DNA of 64,000 nt from Pseudomonas wuhanensis (GCF_030687395.1 NZ_CP117430.1:3720001-3784000), one strand, 5' to 3'. Positions 46,598-56,160 are shown, counted from the stretch's first letter. A program made the numbers and translations. The notes: generated by a model not told the origin, from the letters alone.

Positions 46598-47905
46598 CTA
46601 AATGTGCGTGGGGGTCCCGACGGGGTCCCAGGTTTGATCGCCCTCCGGGACAGCCGGTGTTTTACCGTCCAGGGTATCGAGCAAGACCTGACGGTCGCAG
46701 GCGCTCTCGGAGATCGACATCACCACGGTCGCCACGGCGTTACTTGCCAGGCTGGTCAGGGCTCGCGCCTCGGACATGAAACGGTCGATCCCGATCAACA
46801 GCGCCAGGCCTGCCAACGGAATGTCGTGGATGACCGTGAGCGTGGAAGCCAGTGCCACGAAACCGCTGCCAGTCACCCCTGCCGCGCCCTTGGACGACAG
46901 CAGCATGATCGCCAGCATGGTCAAGGTTTGGGTCATGGTCAGATCGATGTTGCAGGCCTGGGCAATGAAAATTGCCGCCAGAGACAGGTAGATCGCCGTG
47001 CCATCGAGGTTGAACGAGTACCCCGTCGGCAGCACCAGCCCCACTACCCCCTTGCTGCAACCCAGGGCCTGAAGTTTCTCCAGCATGCGTGGCATGACCG
47101 GCTCAGTGGAGGAAGTCCCCAGCACCACCAGGAACTCTTCACGCAGGTAACGCAGCAGCTTCCACAGGCTGAAGCCGTGGGCGCGGCAAATGCTTCCCAG
47201 CACCACAAAGACGAAGAAGGCGCAGGCAACGTACAAGGTCATGATCAACTTCGCCAGCGAACCCAGCGAGGTGATGCCGTACTGTCCGACGGTGAACGCC
47301 AGTGCCCCGAAGGCACCGATCGGCGCAAAACGCATCAAGTAGGAAAAAATCTTGAAGACCATCTGCGATGCCGCTTCCAGTACGTCGAGCACTGGCTTGC
47401 CACGTTCACCCAGGGAAGACAGGGCGAAACCGCACAGCACCGCGATAAACAGCACCGGCAGCACTTCACCTTTACTGAACGCACCTATAAAGGTGTCAGG
47501 GATGATGTGCATGAAAAACTCGACCACCCCAAGCTTCGCCGCAGACTCGGTGTATTGAGACAGGCCCGCCGTACTCAAATGGCTCGGATCGATGTTCATG
47601 CCCACACCCGGCTTGAACACATAGACCGCGACCAGGCCGATGATCAGACTGATCACCGTCAGCCCGAGAAACAGCAGCATGGTCTTGCTCAGCAAGCGAC
47701 CGAGGGAGCGTTTGTCGCTCATCCCGGCGATGCCGGTGACGATGGTGCAGAACACCACCGGCGCAATCATCATTTTGATCAGCTTGATGAAGGCATCACC
47801 CAACGGCTTGAGGGCAATGGCCTGCTGAGCCCAGAAGTGCCCGACCACGACGCCCAGCAGCACGGCGCAGAGGATCTGGAAGTAGAGCGATTTAACAACT
47901 TTCAT
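46598..47905 (-). CDS. dctA: C4-dicarboxylate/proton symporter DctA
   Basis: 435 residues from the ATG at 47905 (MKVVKSLYFQILCAVLLG), which has GGTGAT just upstream; an ATG four codons earlier at 47917 lacks a ribosome site. Family motifs are present: FIKLIKMMIAPVVFCTIVTGIAGM, the serine-rich TSSTEPVMPRMLEKL reentrant loop, VLPTGYSFNLDGTAIYLSLA and SKGAAGVTGSGF. It transports succinate, fumarate, malate and related acids. It lies 59 bp after the isomerase gene. A second DctA elsewhere in the genome is likely, so this copy may be pathway-specific. Confidence 0.93.
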   Translation of the reverse strand: MKVVKSLYFQILCAVLLGVVVGHFWAQQAIALKPLGDAFIKLIKMMIAPVVFCTIVTGIAGMSDKRSLGRLLSKTMLLFLGLTVISLIIGLVAVYVFKPGVGMNIDPSHLSTAGLSQYTESAAKLGVVEFFMHIIPDTFIGAFSKGEVLPVLFIAVLCGFALSSLGERGKPVLDVLEAASQMVFKIFSYLMRFAPIGAFGALAFTVGQYGITSLGSLAKLIMTLYVACAFFVFVVLGSICRAHGFSLWKLLRYLREEFLVVLGTSSTEPVMPRMLEKLQALGCSKGVVGLVLPTGYSFNLDGTAIYLSLAAIFIAQACNIDLTMTQTLTMLAIMLLSSKGAAGVTGSGFVALASTLTVIHDIPLAGLALLIGIDRFMSEARALTSLASNAVATVVMSISESACDRQVLLDTLDGKTPAVPEGDQTWDPVGTPTHI

Positions 47906-47964
47906 GGCATCACCCATTTTTAGAATTGTTCTGATGCAAAAACGACAGTGACTGCGCGGGAAGG

Positions 47965-49047
47965 CTACCCGGCGAGCCGTTGGGAAACCGGGGCATACAC
48001 AAAGCCGGAAAACAGCCTTCGGGCGGTACGAACAACGGAGGCGCGGATTGTCTCACCGTTCTCACCGGTGTAGGACAATACGACATCGATGCCGCCGCTC
48101 GGGTGCTCGATCCGCACCTGTTGCAGACGCGGCCCATCGGTATTGCCGAGCATCTGCGCAACCACACTGCCTTTGCTGACGCATGCCGTGGCCAGACCGA
48201 TGGAACCAGTGATGGCCAGGGCTCGGTGGCAGTTGTGCGGCATGAAGTAGCGAACCTGCAACGTGCCACCGGCCTTGGCCGGTGAAACCAGCACAGGTTT
48301 GGGGATGACCTTGTCGCTGACGTCGCCCAGGCCCATGGCCGTGCCGGCCCGCAGTCGCAGAGCCTCGAGACGGCGCATAAAGTCTTTGTCGGTGTCCAGT
48401 TCGGCCGGCGTTTCATCGCCGCGTTTGCCCAGGTGACGCGCCTCGATGATCAGCATCGGCATGGCCATGTCGATGCAGGTCACCGGAATGTCGTCGAACC
48501 AGTCCTGGGTGCTGCCGGTTGGAAACAGCTTGCCGGTCTTGCTGCCCGCCGCGTCAAGGAATGTCAGTTGAACCGGTGCCGCGGTGCCAGGCACGCCATC
48601 GATGGCGGTGTCGCCTTCATAGCTGACTTTGCCGTCTGGTGTCTGCACGTCAGAGGTGACGAAGGTGCCGGTGTTGAGATTGCGAATCCGCACGCGAGTC
48701 AGCTCACCGGCCGCCTTGACCAGACCCTGCTCGATGGCAAACGGCCCGACCGCGCAGAGCATGTTGCCGCAGTTCGGGGCGGTGTCCACCCGACGCTGGG
48801 ACACCATGACCTGAACGAACAGGTAATCGACATCGGCATCGGGATGCAACGAAGGGCTGACGATGGCGACCTTGCTGGTCTGCGGGCTGCCACCGCCGAT
48901 GCCGTCGATCTCCAGTTCGTGACCGGAGCCCATCACCGAGAGCAGCAACTCATCGCGTTCTTCAACCGAAACCGGCAGATCCCAGGCGAGAAATACCGGT
49001 CCCTTTGAGGTACCACCGCGCATTAGCACACAAGGAATTCGTTGCAT
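47965..49047 (-). CDS. PrpF/GalD-family isomerase (oxalomesaconate tautomerase or aconitate isomerase type)
   Basis: 360 residues from the ATG at 49047 (MQRIPCVLMRGGTSKG); the open frame extends to 49143 without homology. The diaminopimelate-epimerase-like fold has the N-terminal RGGTSKGPVF motif and the active-site Cys in PNCGNMLCAVGPFA. Relatives include 4-oxalomesaconate tautomerase (GalD) and PrpF (aconitate isomerisation). No galA/galB/galC genes are nearby, and the neighbours are di/tricarboxylate transporters, so an aconitate- or tricarballylate-type substrate is at least as likely. First gene of the island; divergent from a LysR regulator. Confidence 0.8.
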   Translation of the reverse strand: MQRIPCVLMRGGTSKGPVFLAWDLPVSVEERDELLLSVMGSGHELEIDGIGGGSPQTSKVAIVSPSLHPDADVDYLFVQVMVSQRRVDTAPNCGNMLCAVGPFAIEQGLVKAAGELTRVRIRNLNTGTFVTSDVQTPDGKVSYEGDTAIDGVPGTAAPVQLTFLDAAGSKTGKLFPTGSTQDWFDDIPVTCIDMAMPMLIIEARHLGKRGDETPAELDTDKDFMRRLEALRLRAGTAMGLGDVSDKVIPKPVLVSPAKAGGTLQVRYFMPHNCHRALAITGSIGLATACVSKGSVVAQMLGNTDGPRLQQVRIEHPSGGIDVVLSYTGENGETIRASVVRTARRLFSGFVYAPVSQRLAG

Positions 49048-49206
49048 GGTCACTAACTCTTGTTGATCAATCGGGGTAATTGATGTCTTGCAAACAAGAG
49101 TGACAGGGAAGTAATTGTGTTTCCAATGCAAAGATCGGAGCAATTATTGCGTTTCACAAAAGAAAGTTTTACCGTGATTCAGCGCCCTCCTCCGACGAGA
49201 TAGAAC

Positions 49207-50097
49207 ATGGAATATGAGCTTCAGGACATCCGATCTTTCGTGAAAATCGCCGAACTGGGGAGTTTTCACGAAGCTGCCGATGCACTGCATCTGTCACAAC
49301 CAGCCTTGAGCCGACGGATAAAAAAACTTGAGGAGGGTTTAGGGACTACGTTGCTTGATCGCACCACACGCAAGGTCAGCCTGACCAGCGTCGGCCGCGA
49401 CTTCCTGCCCAAGGCTCGTCGATTACTGGATGACTTCGACGATTCGATCCTGAACATCCGTGAATTGGCCGAACGGCAAATCGGTCAGGTGACCCTGGCC
49501 TGCATTCCAACCGCTGCGTTTTACTTTCTGCCGTCGGTGATTCGTCTTTATAACCAGCGCTATCCGAAAATCCGCATCCGCTTGCTCGACCTCAGCGCCA
49601 ATGAAGGGCTCGAAGCAGTGTTGCGGGGGGAAGCTGACTTCGGCATCAACATGATGAGCGGCCAGCACCCGGACATCGAATTCGTTTCACTGGTCAACGA
49701 ACCCTTCGTCCTGGCCTGCCGTCGTGACCATGAACTGGCCCAGCGGACGTCCGTGACCTGGTCAGAACTGAGCGATTACCGGTTGATCGGCGTCGGTCGC
49801 CTGAGCGGCAACCGCATGTTGCTGGACCACGCCCTGTCGGGCCTGAGCTGGCGTCCGCAGTGGTTTTATGAAGTGCAGCATTTGTCCACCTCGCTGGGCA
49901 TGGTCGAAGCCGGACTAGGGGTTTCCGCCATGCCGAGCCTTGCGATGCCGGCGGCGGATCACCCGACACTGGTGAGCATCCCGCTGACTGACCCCGTGGT
50001 AAACCGGACACTTGGCCTGGTGTACCGTCGGGGCGCATCGTTATCGCCAGCGGCGGAGAAGTTCGTTTCGATTCTGCTCGAACAATGGCCCCACTGA
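49207..50097 (+). CDS. LysR-family regulator of the carboxylate island
   Basis: 296 residues. The N-terminal winged helix (LQDIRSFVKIAELGSFHEAADALHLSQPALSRRIKKLE, key parts) and ligand domain (QVTLACIPTAAFYFLPSVIRLY) are complete. It is divergent from the PrpF/GalD-type isomerase (159 bp apart) and so probably controls the isomerase-dctA-citMHS-oprD set. The AT-rich gap (AAGTAATTGTGTTTCC...GGAGCAATTATTGCG) has dyads suited to LysR binding. Confidence 0.88.
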   Translation: MEYELQDIRSFVKIAELGSFHEAADALHLSQPALSRRIKKLEEGLGTTLLDRTTRKVSLTSVGRDFLPKARRLLDDFDDSILNIRELAERQIGQVTLACIPTAAFYFLPSVIRLYNQRYPKIRIRLLDLSANEGLEAVLRGEADFGINMMSGQHPDIEFVSLVNEPFVLACRRDHELAQRTSVTWSELSDYRLIGVGRLSGNRMLLDHALSGLSWRPQWFYEVQHLSTSLGMVEAGLGVSAMPSLAMPAADHPTLVSIPLTDPVVNRTLGLVYRRGASLSPAAEKFVSILLEQWPH

Positions 50098-50214
50098 ACC
50101 ATGGAGTTCGATCAACAACCTCGTTGCTGACTGAACAGACGCCAGCCTTTATCCTGACGCCCCGCTGAAAATCGGGCGAGCGCCGCTCTCGCCTGCACCA
50201 CCCAGGAGTTCGTC

Positions 50215-52023
50215 ATGCCCCACGAAGGCAACCTTTTACAAGCCGCTGTCGTCTTTTTGTTCGCGGCGGTGCTCACCGTCCCTTTGGCCAAGCGCCTGCA
50301 ACTGGGGGCGGTGCTCGGCTATCTGTTTGCCGGGGTGATCATCGGGCCTTCGGTGCTGGGTTTGATCGGCAACCCGCAAAGCGTCCTCCATATTTCCGAA
50401 CTCGGGGTGGTTTTGTTGCTGTTCATCATCGGCCTTGAGCTGTCGCCACGACGCTTGTGGGTGATGCGCAGATCGGTGTTCGGCGTGGGTCTGGCGCAGG
50501 TGTTGCTGACCGGTTCGGTGATTGGCGTGCTGGCGTTATTCGTGTTCGGCCAGTCCCTGAACAGTGCCATCGTGCTGGGCCTGGGCCTGGCGTTGTCATC
50601 CACTGCGTTTGGCTTGCAAAGCCTGGCCGAGCGCAAGGAATTGACCAGCCCCCATGGGCGGTTGGCGTTCGCGATTTTGCTGTTCCAGGACATCGCCGCG
50701 ATCCCGTTGATCGCGATGGTGCCGCTGCTGGCCGGCGGTGATCACACCAGCAGCGCCACCGCAGATGTGAACCATGGCTTGCGGGTGCTGGGCAGTATTG
50801 CGGTGGTGGTGATCGGCGGGCGCTATCTATTGCGACCGGTGTTTCGCGTGGTGGCCAAGACCGGTCTGCCGGAGGTGTCCACTGCCACGGCCTTGCTGGT
50901 GGTCATCGGCACGGCATGGCTGATGGACCTGGCCGGCGTGTCCATGGCACTCGGCGCGTTCCTCGCCGGTTTGCTGCTGGCGGACTCCGAATACCGCCAC
51001 GAACTGGAAGCGCAGATCGAGCCGTTCAAGGGCCTGCTGCTGGGGCTGTTTTTCATCAGCGTCGGCATGAGTGCGAATTTGAGCCTGCTTCTAAGCACGC
51101 CATTGGCGGTGCTGGGGTTGACCCTGCTGCTGATCGCGATCAAGTTGCCGCTGCTGTTTGTGGTCGGCCGACTGGCCGGAGGCTTGGGCAAGGTCAATGC
51201 GATTCGTTTGGGGATCGTGCTGGCGGCCGGTGGTGAATTTGCCTTCGTGGTGTTCAAGATCGGTCGGGATCAGGGCTTGTTCGAACCGCGTCTGTACGAC
51301 TTGCTGGTACTGACCATCACCCTGTCCATGGCATTGACACCGCTGTTGCTGCTGGCCTGCGCACGGCTGGTCAAACCCAAGGTGCAACCGGTGGAGGTAC
51401 CGCAGAAGTTTCGCGAAATCGACACCGACACACCCCGCGTGGTCATCGCCGGCATGGGCCGTATGGGGCAGATCGTGGCGCGGATTCTGCGGGCGCAGAA
51501 CATCAAGTTCGTGGCGCTGGACACGTCGGTGGAAACCATCGAACTGTCCCGCAGCTTCGGCGGCGTGCCGGTGTTCTACGGCGACCCGATGCGCCCGGAA
51601 ATCCTCAGTGCGGCCAAGGTCGAGCAAGCGGAGTTTTTCGTGATCGCCACCGATGATCCGGACACCAATATCAAGACGGCCGAGGTGGTGCACAGGCTCT
51701 ATCCGCACATCAAAATCATCGCTCGCGCCCGTAACCGTCAGCATGTGCACCGGTTGGTGGATGTCGGGGCGCAGGCGGTGCGGGAAACCTATTACTCCAG
51801 CCTGGAAATGACCCGGCGCACCCTGGTTGGACTGGGGCTGACACAAGCCCAGGCGGATGCACGGATCAAGCGCTTTACCCATCACGACGAACAGGTGCTG
51901 GAAGCTCAGCACGCGGTGTATGACGATGCGGCCAAGGTGATGCAGACCGCGCAGGAAGCACGGGCGGAATTGGCAAAATTGTTTGAGTCGGATCAGCTGG
52001 AAGAGGAAGCGGGTAAGGTTTGA
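50215..52023 (+). CDS. Kef-type monovalent cation/proton antiporter
   Basis: 602 residues: an N-terminal Na/H exchanger-type membrane domain of about 12 segments (FAGVIIGPSVLGLIG; LFIIGLELSPRRLW; LLFQDIAAIPLIAM) and a C-terminal RCK (TrkA-N) domain starting VVIAGMGRMGQIVARIL at about residue 402. This is KefB/KefC architecture, a potassium efflux system gated by nucleotide or glutathione adducts. CAGGAG lies seven bases before the ATG. No KefF/KefG-type ancillary gene is adjacent. Confidence 0.88.
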   Translation: MPHEGNLLQAAVVFLFAAVLTVPLAKRLQLGAVLGYLFAGVIIGPSVLGLIGNPQSVLHISELGVVLLLFIIGLELSPRRLWVMRRSVFGVGLAQVLLTGSVIGVLALFVFGQSLNSAIVLGLGLALSSTAFGLQSLAERKELTSPHGRLAFAILLFQDIAAIPLIAMVPLLAGGDHTSSATADVNHGLRVLGSIAVVVIGGRYLLRPVFRVVAKTGLPEVSTATALLVVIGTAWLMDLAGVSMALGAFLAGLLLADSEYRHELEAQIEPFKGLLLGLFFISVGMSANLSLLLSTPLAVLGLTLLLIAIKLPLLFVVGRLAGGLGKVNAIRLGIVLAAGGEFAFVVFKIGRDQGLFEPRLYDLLVLTITLSMALTPLLLLACARLVKPKVQPVEVPQKFREIDTDTPRVVIAGMGRMGQIVARILRAQNIKFVALDTSVETIELSRSFGGVPVFYGDPMRPEILSAAKVEQAEFFVIATDDPDTNIKTAEVVHRLYPHIKIIARARNRQHVHRLVDVGAQAVRETYYSSLEMTRRTLVGLGLTQAQADARIKRFTHHDEQVLEAQHAVYDDAAKVMQTAQEARAELAKLFESDQLEEEAGKV

Positions 52024-52042
52024 GGTGACGGTGAGGGCCTCT

Positions 52043-52117
52043 TCGCGGGCAAGCCTCGCTCCCACAGTGGAGCTATGTAGCACCACAAATCCCTGTGGGA
52101 GCGGGCTTGCCCGCGAT
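52043..52117. repeat. REP pair, copy 6
   Basis: Inverted REP cores (52043-52067 and 52091-52117) just downstream of the antiporter gene, with the shortest spacer of the set (about 23 bp). Confidence 0.88.
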
Positions 52118-52167
52118 GAACGATAACGCGGTGTATCGGATAAATAACAACAACCAAGGAATCCACA

Positions 52168-53271
52168 ATGGCTACTGACTCCCCCGCCCTGAAGGAAATC
52201 TTCAACGCCGAACGCCTCGCGCACATCGCCACCGAGATGACCGCGGTCTATCCCGGCTTCGATGCCAAGGCTTTCCTGAAACTGGCCAAAACCGGTCTGG
52301 CGGAATTGTCAGTCATGCAACGCATGGCCCGCGTCAGTGAATGCCTGCACGCGGTGTTGCCACTCGATTATGAAGAATCCCTGGACGTCCTGCGTGCCCT
52401 CGCACCGCGCCTGAACAGCGCCTTCGTCAGCATGTTCTTGCCGCATTACGTCGCGACCTACGGCACTCATACGTTCGACCTGTCGATGAATGCGCTCAAA
52501 TATTTCACGTCCTTCGGCTCATCGGAATTCGCGATTCGGCACTTTCTGCGCAGCGATATCGAACGCTCGTTGGCGCTGATGCACGATTGGTCGCTGGATG
52601 ACAACGAACACGTCCGGCGCCTGGCGAGCGAAGGTAGCCGACCGCGCCTGCCATGGTCGTTCCGCCTGGAACAAGTCCAGGCCGACCCGACACTGGCGGC
52701 TGCGATCCTCGACAACCTCAAGGCCGACGACAGCCTCTACGTGCGCAAATCCGTGGCCAACCACCTCAACGACATCACCAAGGATCATCCCGAGTGGGTC
52801 CTGGCGCTGATCGAGGGTTGGTCGCTGGACAACAAGCATACGGCGTGGATCGCCAGACACGCGCTGCGCAGTTTGATCAAACAAGGTAACAAGCGGGCGC
52901 TGGCAATCATTGGCGCAGGCGGCAAGCCCGAGGTTGAAATCATTGACGTGAAGGTCGAACCGGCGGTGATTCGCCTGGGTGAGAAAATCACCCTGTCTTT
53001 CAGAGTGAAGTCCACGGTCCCGGACAGTCAGCGATTGGTGATCGATTACGCGATCGATTATGTCAAAGCCAACGGCAGCACCTCGGCAAAGGTGTTCAAA
53101 CTTAAAGCCCTCACGCTGTCCGACAAGGCCAGCGAAGCCATCAGCCGCAGTCAGCACATCAAGGAACTGACCACCCGCAGGCACTATGCCGGCCAGCACG
53201 CGGTGCACATTCTGGTAAATGGCGAACGCTTGGCCAGCACCCAATTCCGAATTATCGCTGACGCTCATTGA
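52168..53271 (+). CDS. DNA alkylation repair protein (AlkC/AlkD-like HEAT-repeat)
   Basis: 367 residues, helical throughout with HEAT-like repeats (ERSLALMHDWSLDDNEHVRRLASEGSRPRLPWS; DNLKADDSLYVRKSVANHLNDITKDHPEWVLALIEGW, key parts). The RRLASEGSRPRLPW segment is typical of AlkC-type glycosylases. A C-terminal beta-rich domain follows from about residue 255 (VEIIDVKVEPAVIRLGEKITLSFRVKS), an Ig-like extension seen in the AlkC family. It would excise alkylated bases such as 3-methyladenine. The 3' end overlaps the convergent cytochrome b561 gene by 20 bases. Confidence 0.85.
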   Translation: MATDSPALKEIFNAERLAHIATEMTAVYPGFDAKAFLKLAKTGLAELSVMQRMARVSECLHAVLPLDYEESLDVLRALAPRLNSAFVSMFLPHYVATYGTHTFDLSMNALKYFTSFGSSEFAIRHFLRSDIERSLALMHDWSLDDNEHVRRLASEGSRPRLPWSFRLEQVQADPTLAAAILDNLKADDSLYVRKSVANHLNDITKDHPEWVLALIEGWSLDNKHTAWIARHALRSLIKQGNKRALAIIGAGGKPEVEIIDVKVEPAVIRLGEKITLSFRVKSTVPDSQRLVIDYAIDYVKANGSTSAKVFKLKALTLSDKASEAISRSQHIKELTTRRHYAGQHAVHILVNGERLASTQFRIIADAH

Positions 53272-53824
53272 CGCCCACACCAGAGCCCCCGGGCAGCATG
53301 CGCGTGAGCGTGTTGTCGCGGACCCAGTAGTGATGGAACAACCCCGCCGCTGCATGCAAACCAATCAACCAGTAGCCAGTGCTGCCAAGCAATTCATGCC
53401 AATGCTTGAGTTGCTTGGCCAGATCGGGATCCACCGCCACCGGCGCCGGCATAAAAAAACCGAAATACGGCATCGGCTTGCCCCCGGCGGCCAGCATCAA
53501 CCAGGCCAGTAGCGGCGTAGCGATCATCAGCCCATACAGCGCAAGGTGCATGAGGTGCGAGACGCCCGTCTGCCAGGTGGGCGGGGCCGGGGTAATCGGT
53601 GGCCGGGGCGTGAGGCGCCCGAGCAAGCGAACCCAGACCAGCGCAAAAATGCTCAACCCGAATACGCCGTGCAGCCCCAGGAAAAGGCCCCTCAAATCAT
53701 TTCCACGGGGCAGTAGCCCTTTAATCTCGATGCAACCATAAACGCCGACGAACAGCGCCAGCATCAGCCAGTGCAAGGTGATCGAGAGTTTTCCATACCG
53801 GTGTACTGCTGAATCTCGGGTCAT
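53252..53824 (-). CDS. Cytochrome b561-family membrane protein
   Basis: 190 residues from the ATG at 53824 (MTRDSAVHRYGKLSITLHWLML). Four hydrophobic segments carry the paired heme-ligand histidines: His in SITLHWLML, His in FLGLHGVFGL, His in HWHELLGSTGYWLIGLHA and neighbours. It is probably an inner-membrane superoxide or quinone-linked oxidoreductase of the CybB type. The frame is open further upstream but has no homology there. Confidence 0.87.
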   Translation of the reverse strand: MTRDSAVHRYGKLSITLHWLMLALFVGVYGCIEIKGLLPRGNDLRGLFLGLHGVFGLSIFALVWVRLLGRLTPRPPITPAPPTWQTGVSHLMHLALYGLMIATPLLAWLMLAAGGKPMPYFGFFMPAPVAVDPDLAKQLKHWHELLGSTGYWLIGLHAAAGLFHHYWVRDNTLTRMLPGGSGVGVNERQR

Positions 53825-54011
53825 ACAGGGCCTCGTGAAGATCAGTGGCGGCTGCCGATTCATTTCGTACAGCCTGGATCCGGTTTCGTCGAACCGACCG
53901 GCGCCACCCTGCCCATCCAGTCTTAAGACAGTCTGAAGGTCCACCTTCAGACTCCGTTAAGAATTGCCTTTGATACTCCTCCCAAACTTACTCAGGGAGG
54001 CGCTCTTGCCC

Positions 54012-54689
54012 ATGCCCGATTTCGACTGGAACATCCCTCTGCCCCTGCACTTCGGCCAAGCCGAAACTCCGCAGATGAGTCTGGCCAGAGCCTTGCCGGA
54101 CGATCCCCAGCGTCCGGTTTTCGAAACCTTTATCCAGCAGCGTTTTCGAAAAGCCCATGGCGCCGATATCCGCCACTTCATGCCGCAACTGTTCGGCATG
54201 AGCGATACCTCAGACACTTTGTGTGCGGTGGCGGGCATACGACTGGCCAGTACCGAACCCTTGTTTCTGGAGCGTTACCTGGACGAGACGATTGATCCGC
54301 TGATCAGCGACGCGGCCGGCCAACCCGTGGACCGGGCAGGTATCGTCGAGGTCGGTAACCTCGCCGCCAGCGATACCGGCAGCGCACGGCTGAGCATCAT
54401 CGCCATCACCTACCTGTTGGCCATGGGCGGGCTGGAATGGGTGGCGTTCACCGGCAACATCGGGCTGGTAAACAGCTTTCATCGACTGGGTTTGAAGCCG
54501 GTGACGCTGTGCGCCGCCGATCCCGAGCGGCTGGGCGAGGACCGTCACCACTGGGGCAGTTATTACGAGAGTCAGCCATGGGTGCATGTCGGCAATATCC
54601 GCGCCGGTTTCATCCATTTGCGCAACATCGGTCTGTTCAATCGCCTGGGGTTGCCGACGTCCCTTGAGGAGTCCACCCATGTCGCCTGA
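54012..54689 (+). CDS. Thermostable hemolysin family protein (GNAT-like), first gene of acyl-metabolite operon
   Basis: 225 residues from the ATG at 54012 (MPDFDWNIPLPLHFG). The family, named for a Vibrio 'thermostable hemolysin', has an acetyltransferase-like (GNAT) fold; matching segments are FIQQRFRKAHGADIRHFMPQLFG, FLERYLDETID, GIVEVGNLAASDTGSARLSIIAITYLL and WVAFTGNIGLVNSFHRLGLKP (key parts). There is no signal peptide. Enzymatic acyl transfer is more likely than pore formation given the next gene, an acyl-AMP ligase, whose start overlaps its end by 11 bases. The acceptor is unknown. Confidence 0.8.
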   Translation: MPDFDWNIPLPLHFGQAETPQMSLARALPDDPQRPVFETFIQQRFRKAHGADIRHFMPQLFGMSDTSDTLCAVAGIRLASTEPLFLERYLDETIDPLISDAAGQPVDRAGIVEVGNLAASDTGSARLSIIAITYLLAMGGLEWVAFTGNIGLVNSFHRLGLKPVTLCAADPERLGEDRHHWGSYYESQPWVHVGNIRAGFIHLRNIGLFNRLGLPTSLEESTHVA

Positions 54690-56160
54690 AATGGAGCGGT
54701 TCAAGCAGACCCTGCGCAATCACGCTGAACGCAAGACCAACGCCATCGCCTTGTGGGGCGATCAGTTGAAACTGGACTACGCCACGCTGTACGCCGAGGT
54801 CATGTACCGCCAACAGCGTCTGCGCGATGAGCACGTCAAAGTGGTCGCGTTGGCCCTGGATAATGGCTCCGAGGCGATGCTCTGGGACCTGGCCGTCCTG
54901 TTCGAAGGGCTGACCTGCCTGACGTTGCCGCCCTTCTTCAGCCCGGCGCAACGCAATCATTGCCTGCAACAGAGCCAGGCCGAACTGGTGATTGCCGAAC
55001 CGGAACTGGAGGCCGAACTGCAAGCGGCGGGCTACGAAAAAAACGGTGAATTCTGGCATCGCACCTTCAGCGGCCCGAACCTGATACCCGAAGGCACCGC
55101 CAAACTGACCTTCACCTCAGGCACCACCGGCACGCCCAAAGGCGTGTGCCTGAGCGCCGAAAGCCTTTTGCGGGTGGCCCGTGAACTGGATCAGGCGAGC
55201 AAGCCCACCGATCCGCGGCATCACCTGGCGCTGCTGCCCCTGGCGATTCTGCTGGAAAACCTAGGCTGCTATGCCGCGCTGTATGCCGGCGCGACCTTGA
55301 GCGTACCGAGCCAGAAAACCCTGGGCATTCAGGGCGCCAGCGGTGTCGATGTGCCGCGGCTGCTGGGGTGCCTGGCCGCCCGTGCGCCCGAGAGCTTGAT
55401 CCTGGTGCCACAGTTGCTGCTGATGCTGGTCAGCGCCGCCGAGCAAAAAGCATTGAACCCCCAATCGTTGCGGTTTGCCGCGGTCGGTGGTGCACGGGTT
55501 TCCGAAGAGTTACTGCATCGCGCCCAGCGCATCGGCATTCCGGTCTATGAGGGTTACGGGTTGTCGGAATGTTCGTCGGTGGTGTGCCTCAATCGCCCGG
55601 GCGCGCGCCGCCCTGGTAGCGTCGGCCGTCCCCTGCCCCATGTCGAGATTCGCCTGGCCGACGATGGTGAAGTGCTGGTCAAGGGCTCGACCCTGCTCGG
55701 CTATCTGGGGCAAGCGCCCTTCAGCGATGATTGGTGGCCGACCGGCGATCTCGGCGAGTTCGACCCGGAAGGTTTTCTCTACCTCAACGGGCGCAAGAAG
55801 CATCAGTTCGTCACCAGTTTCGGCCGCAACGTCAATCCGGAATGGGTCGAGGCCGAACTCACTCAGCGTCGCCACATCGCTCAGGCGTTTGTCTATGGCG
55901 AAGCGATGCCAACCAATCACGCCCTGCTCTGGCCCCATCGGCCGGACTGCACCGATGAAGAGCTCGCTGCCGCCGTGGCCCAGGCCAACGAGGCCTTGCC
56001 CGATTACGCCCAGGTTCATCACTGGACCCGTCTCGATCACCCCTTCACCCCCGCCAATGGCTTGCTGACCGCCAATGGCCGACCGCGCCGCGACGCCATC
56101 GTCGAGCATTACCGGGCGCGGCTCACTGAATCCGTTTTTTCCGAGGAACCTGCACCATGA
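54679..56160 (+). CDS. AMP-binding acyl-CoA/acyl-acid ligase
   Basis: 493 residues from the ATG at 54679 (GAGGAG site nine bases upstream). The ANL core motifs are present: TFTSGTTGTPKG (A3, about residue 150), GYGLSECSSV (A5), WWPTGDLGEFDPEGFLYLNGRKKHQF (A7-A8). The A10 motif reads TANGRPRR, with Arg468 in place of the catalytic Lys, which is unusual and could alter adenylation. It should activate a fatty or other carboxylic acid for its neighbours. It overlaps both adjacent genes (11 and 4 bases), so it is part of one coupled operon. Confidence 0.87.
   Translation: MSPEMERFKQTLRNHAERKTNAIALWGDQLKLDYATLYAEVMYRQQRLRDEHVKVVALALDNGSEAMLWDLAVLFEGLTCLTLPPFFSPAQRNHCLQQSQAELVIAEPELEAELQAAGYEKNGEFWHRTFSGPNLIPEGTAKLTFTSGTTGTPKGVCLSAESLLRVARELDQASKPTDPRHHLALLPLAILLENLGCYAALYAGATLSVPSQKTLGIQGASGVDVPRLLGCLAARAPESLILVPQLLLMLVSAAEQKALNPQSLRFAAVGGARVSEELLHRAQRIGIPVYEGYGLSECSSVVCLNRPGARRPGSVGRPLPHVEIRLADDGEVLVKGSTLLGYLGQAPFSDDWWPTGDLGEFDPEGFLYLNGRKKHQFVTSFGRNVNPEWVEAELTQRRHIAQAFVYGEAMPTNHALLWPHRPDCTDEELAAAVAQANEALPDYAQVHHWTRLDHPFTPANGLLTANGRPRRDAIVEHYRARLTESVFSEEPAP

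Noticed and set aside
54586..54678. Earlier start of the acyl ligase at 54586
   Set aside because: It would overlap the preceding gene by over 100 bases and adds Cys/Ser-rich non-homologous sequence; the ATG at 54679 has a strong ribosome site.
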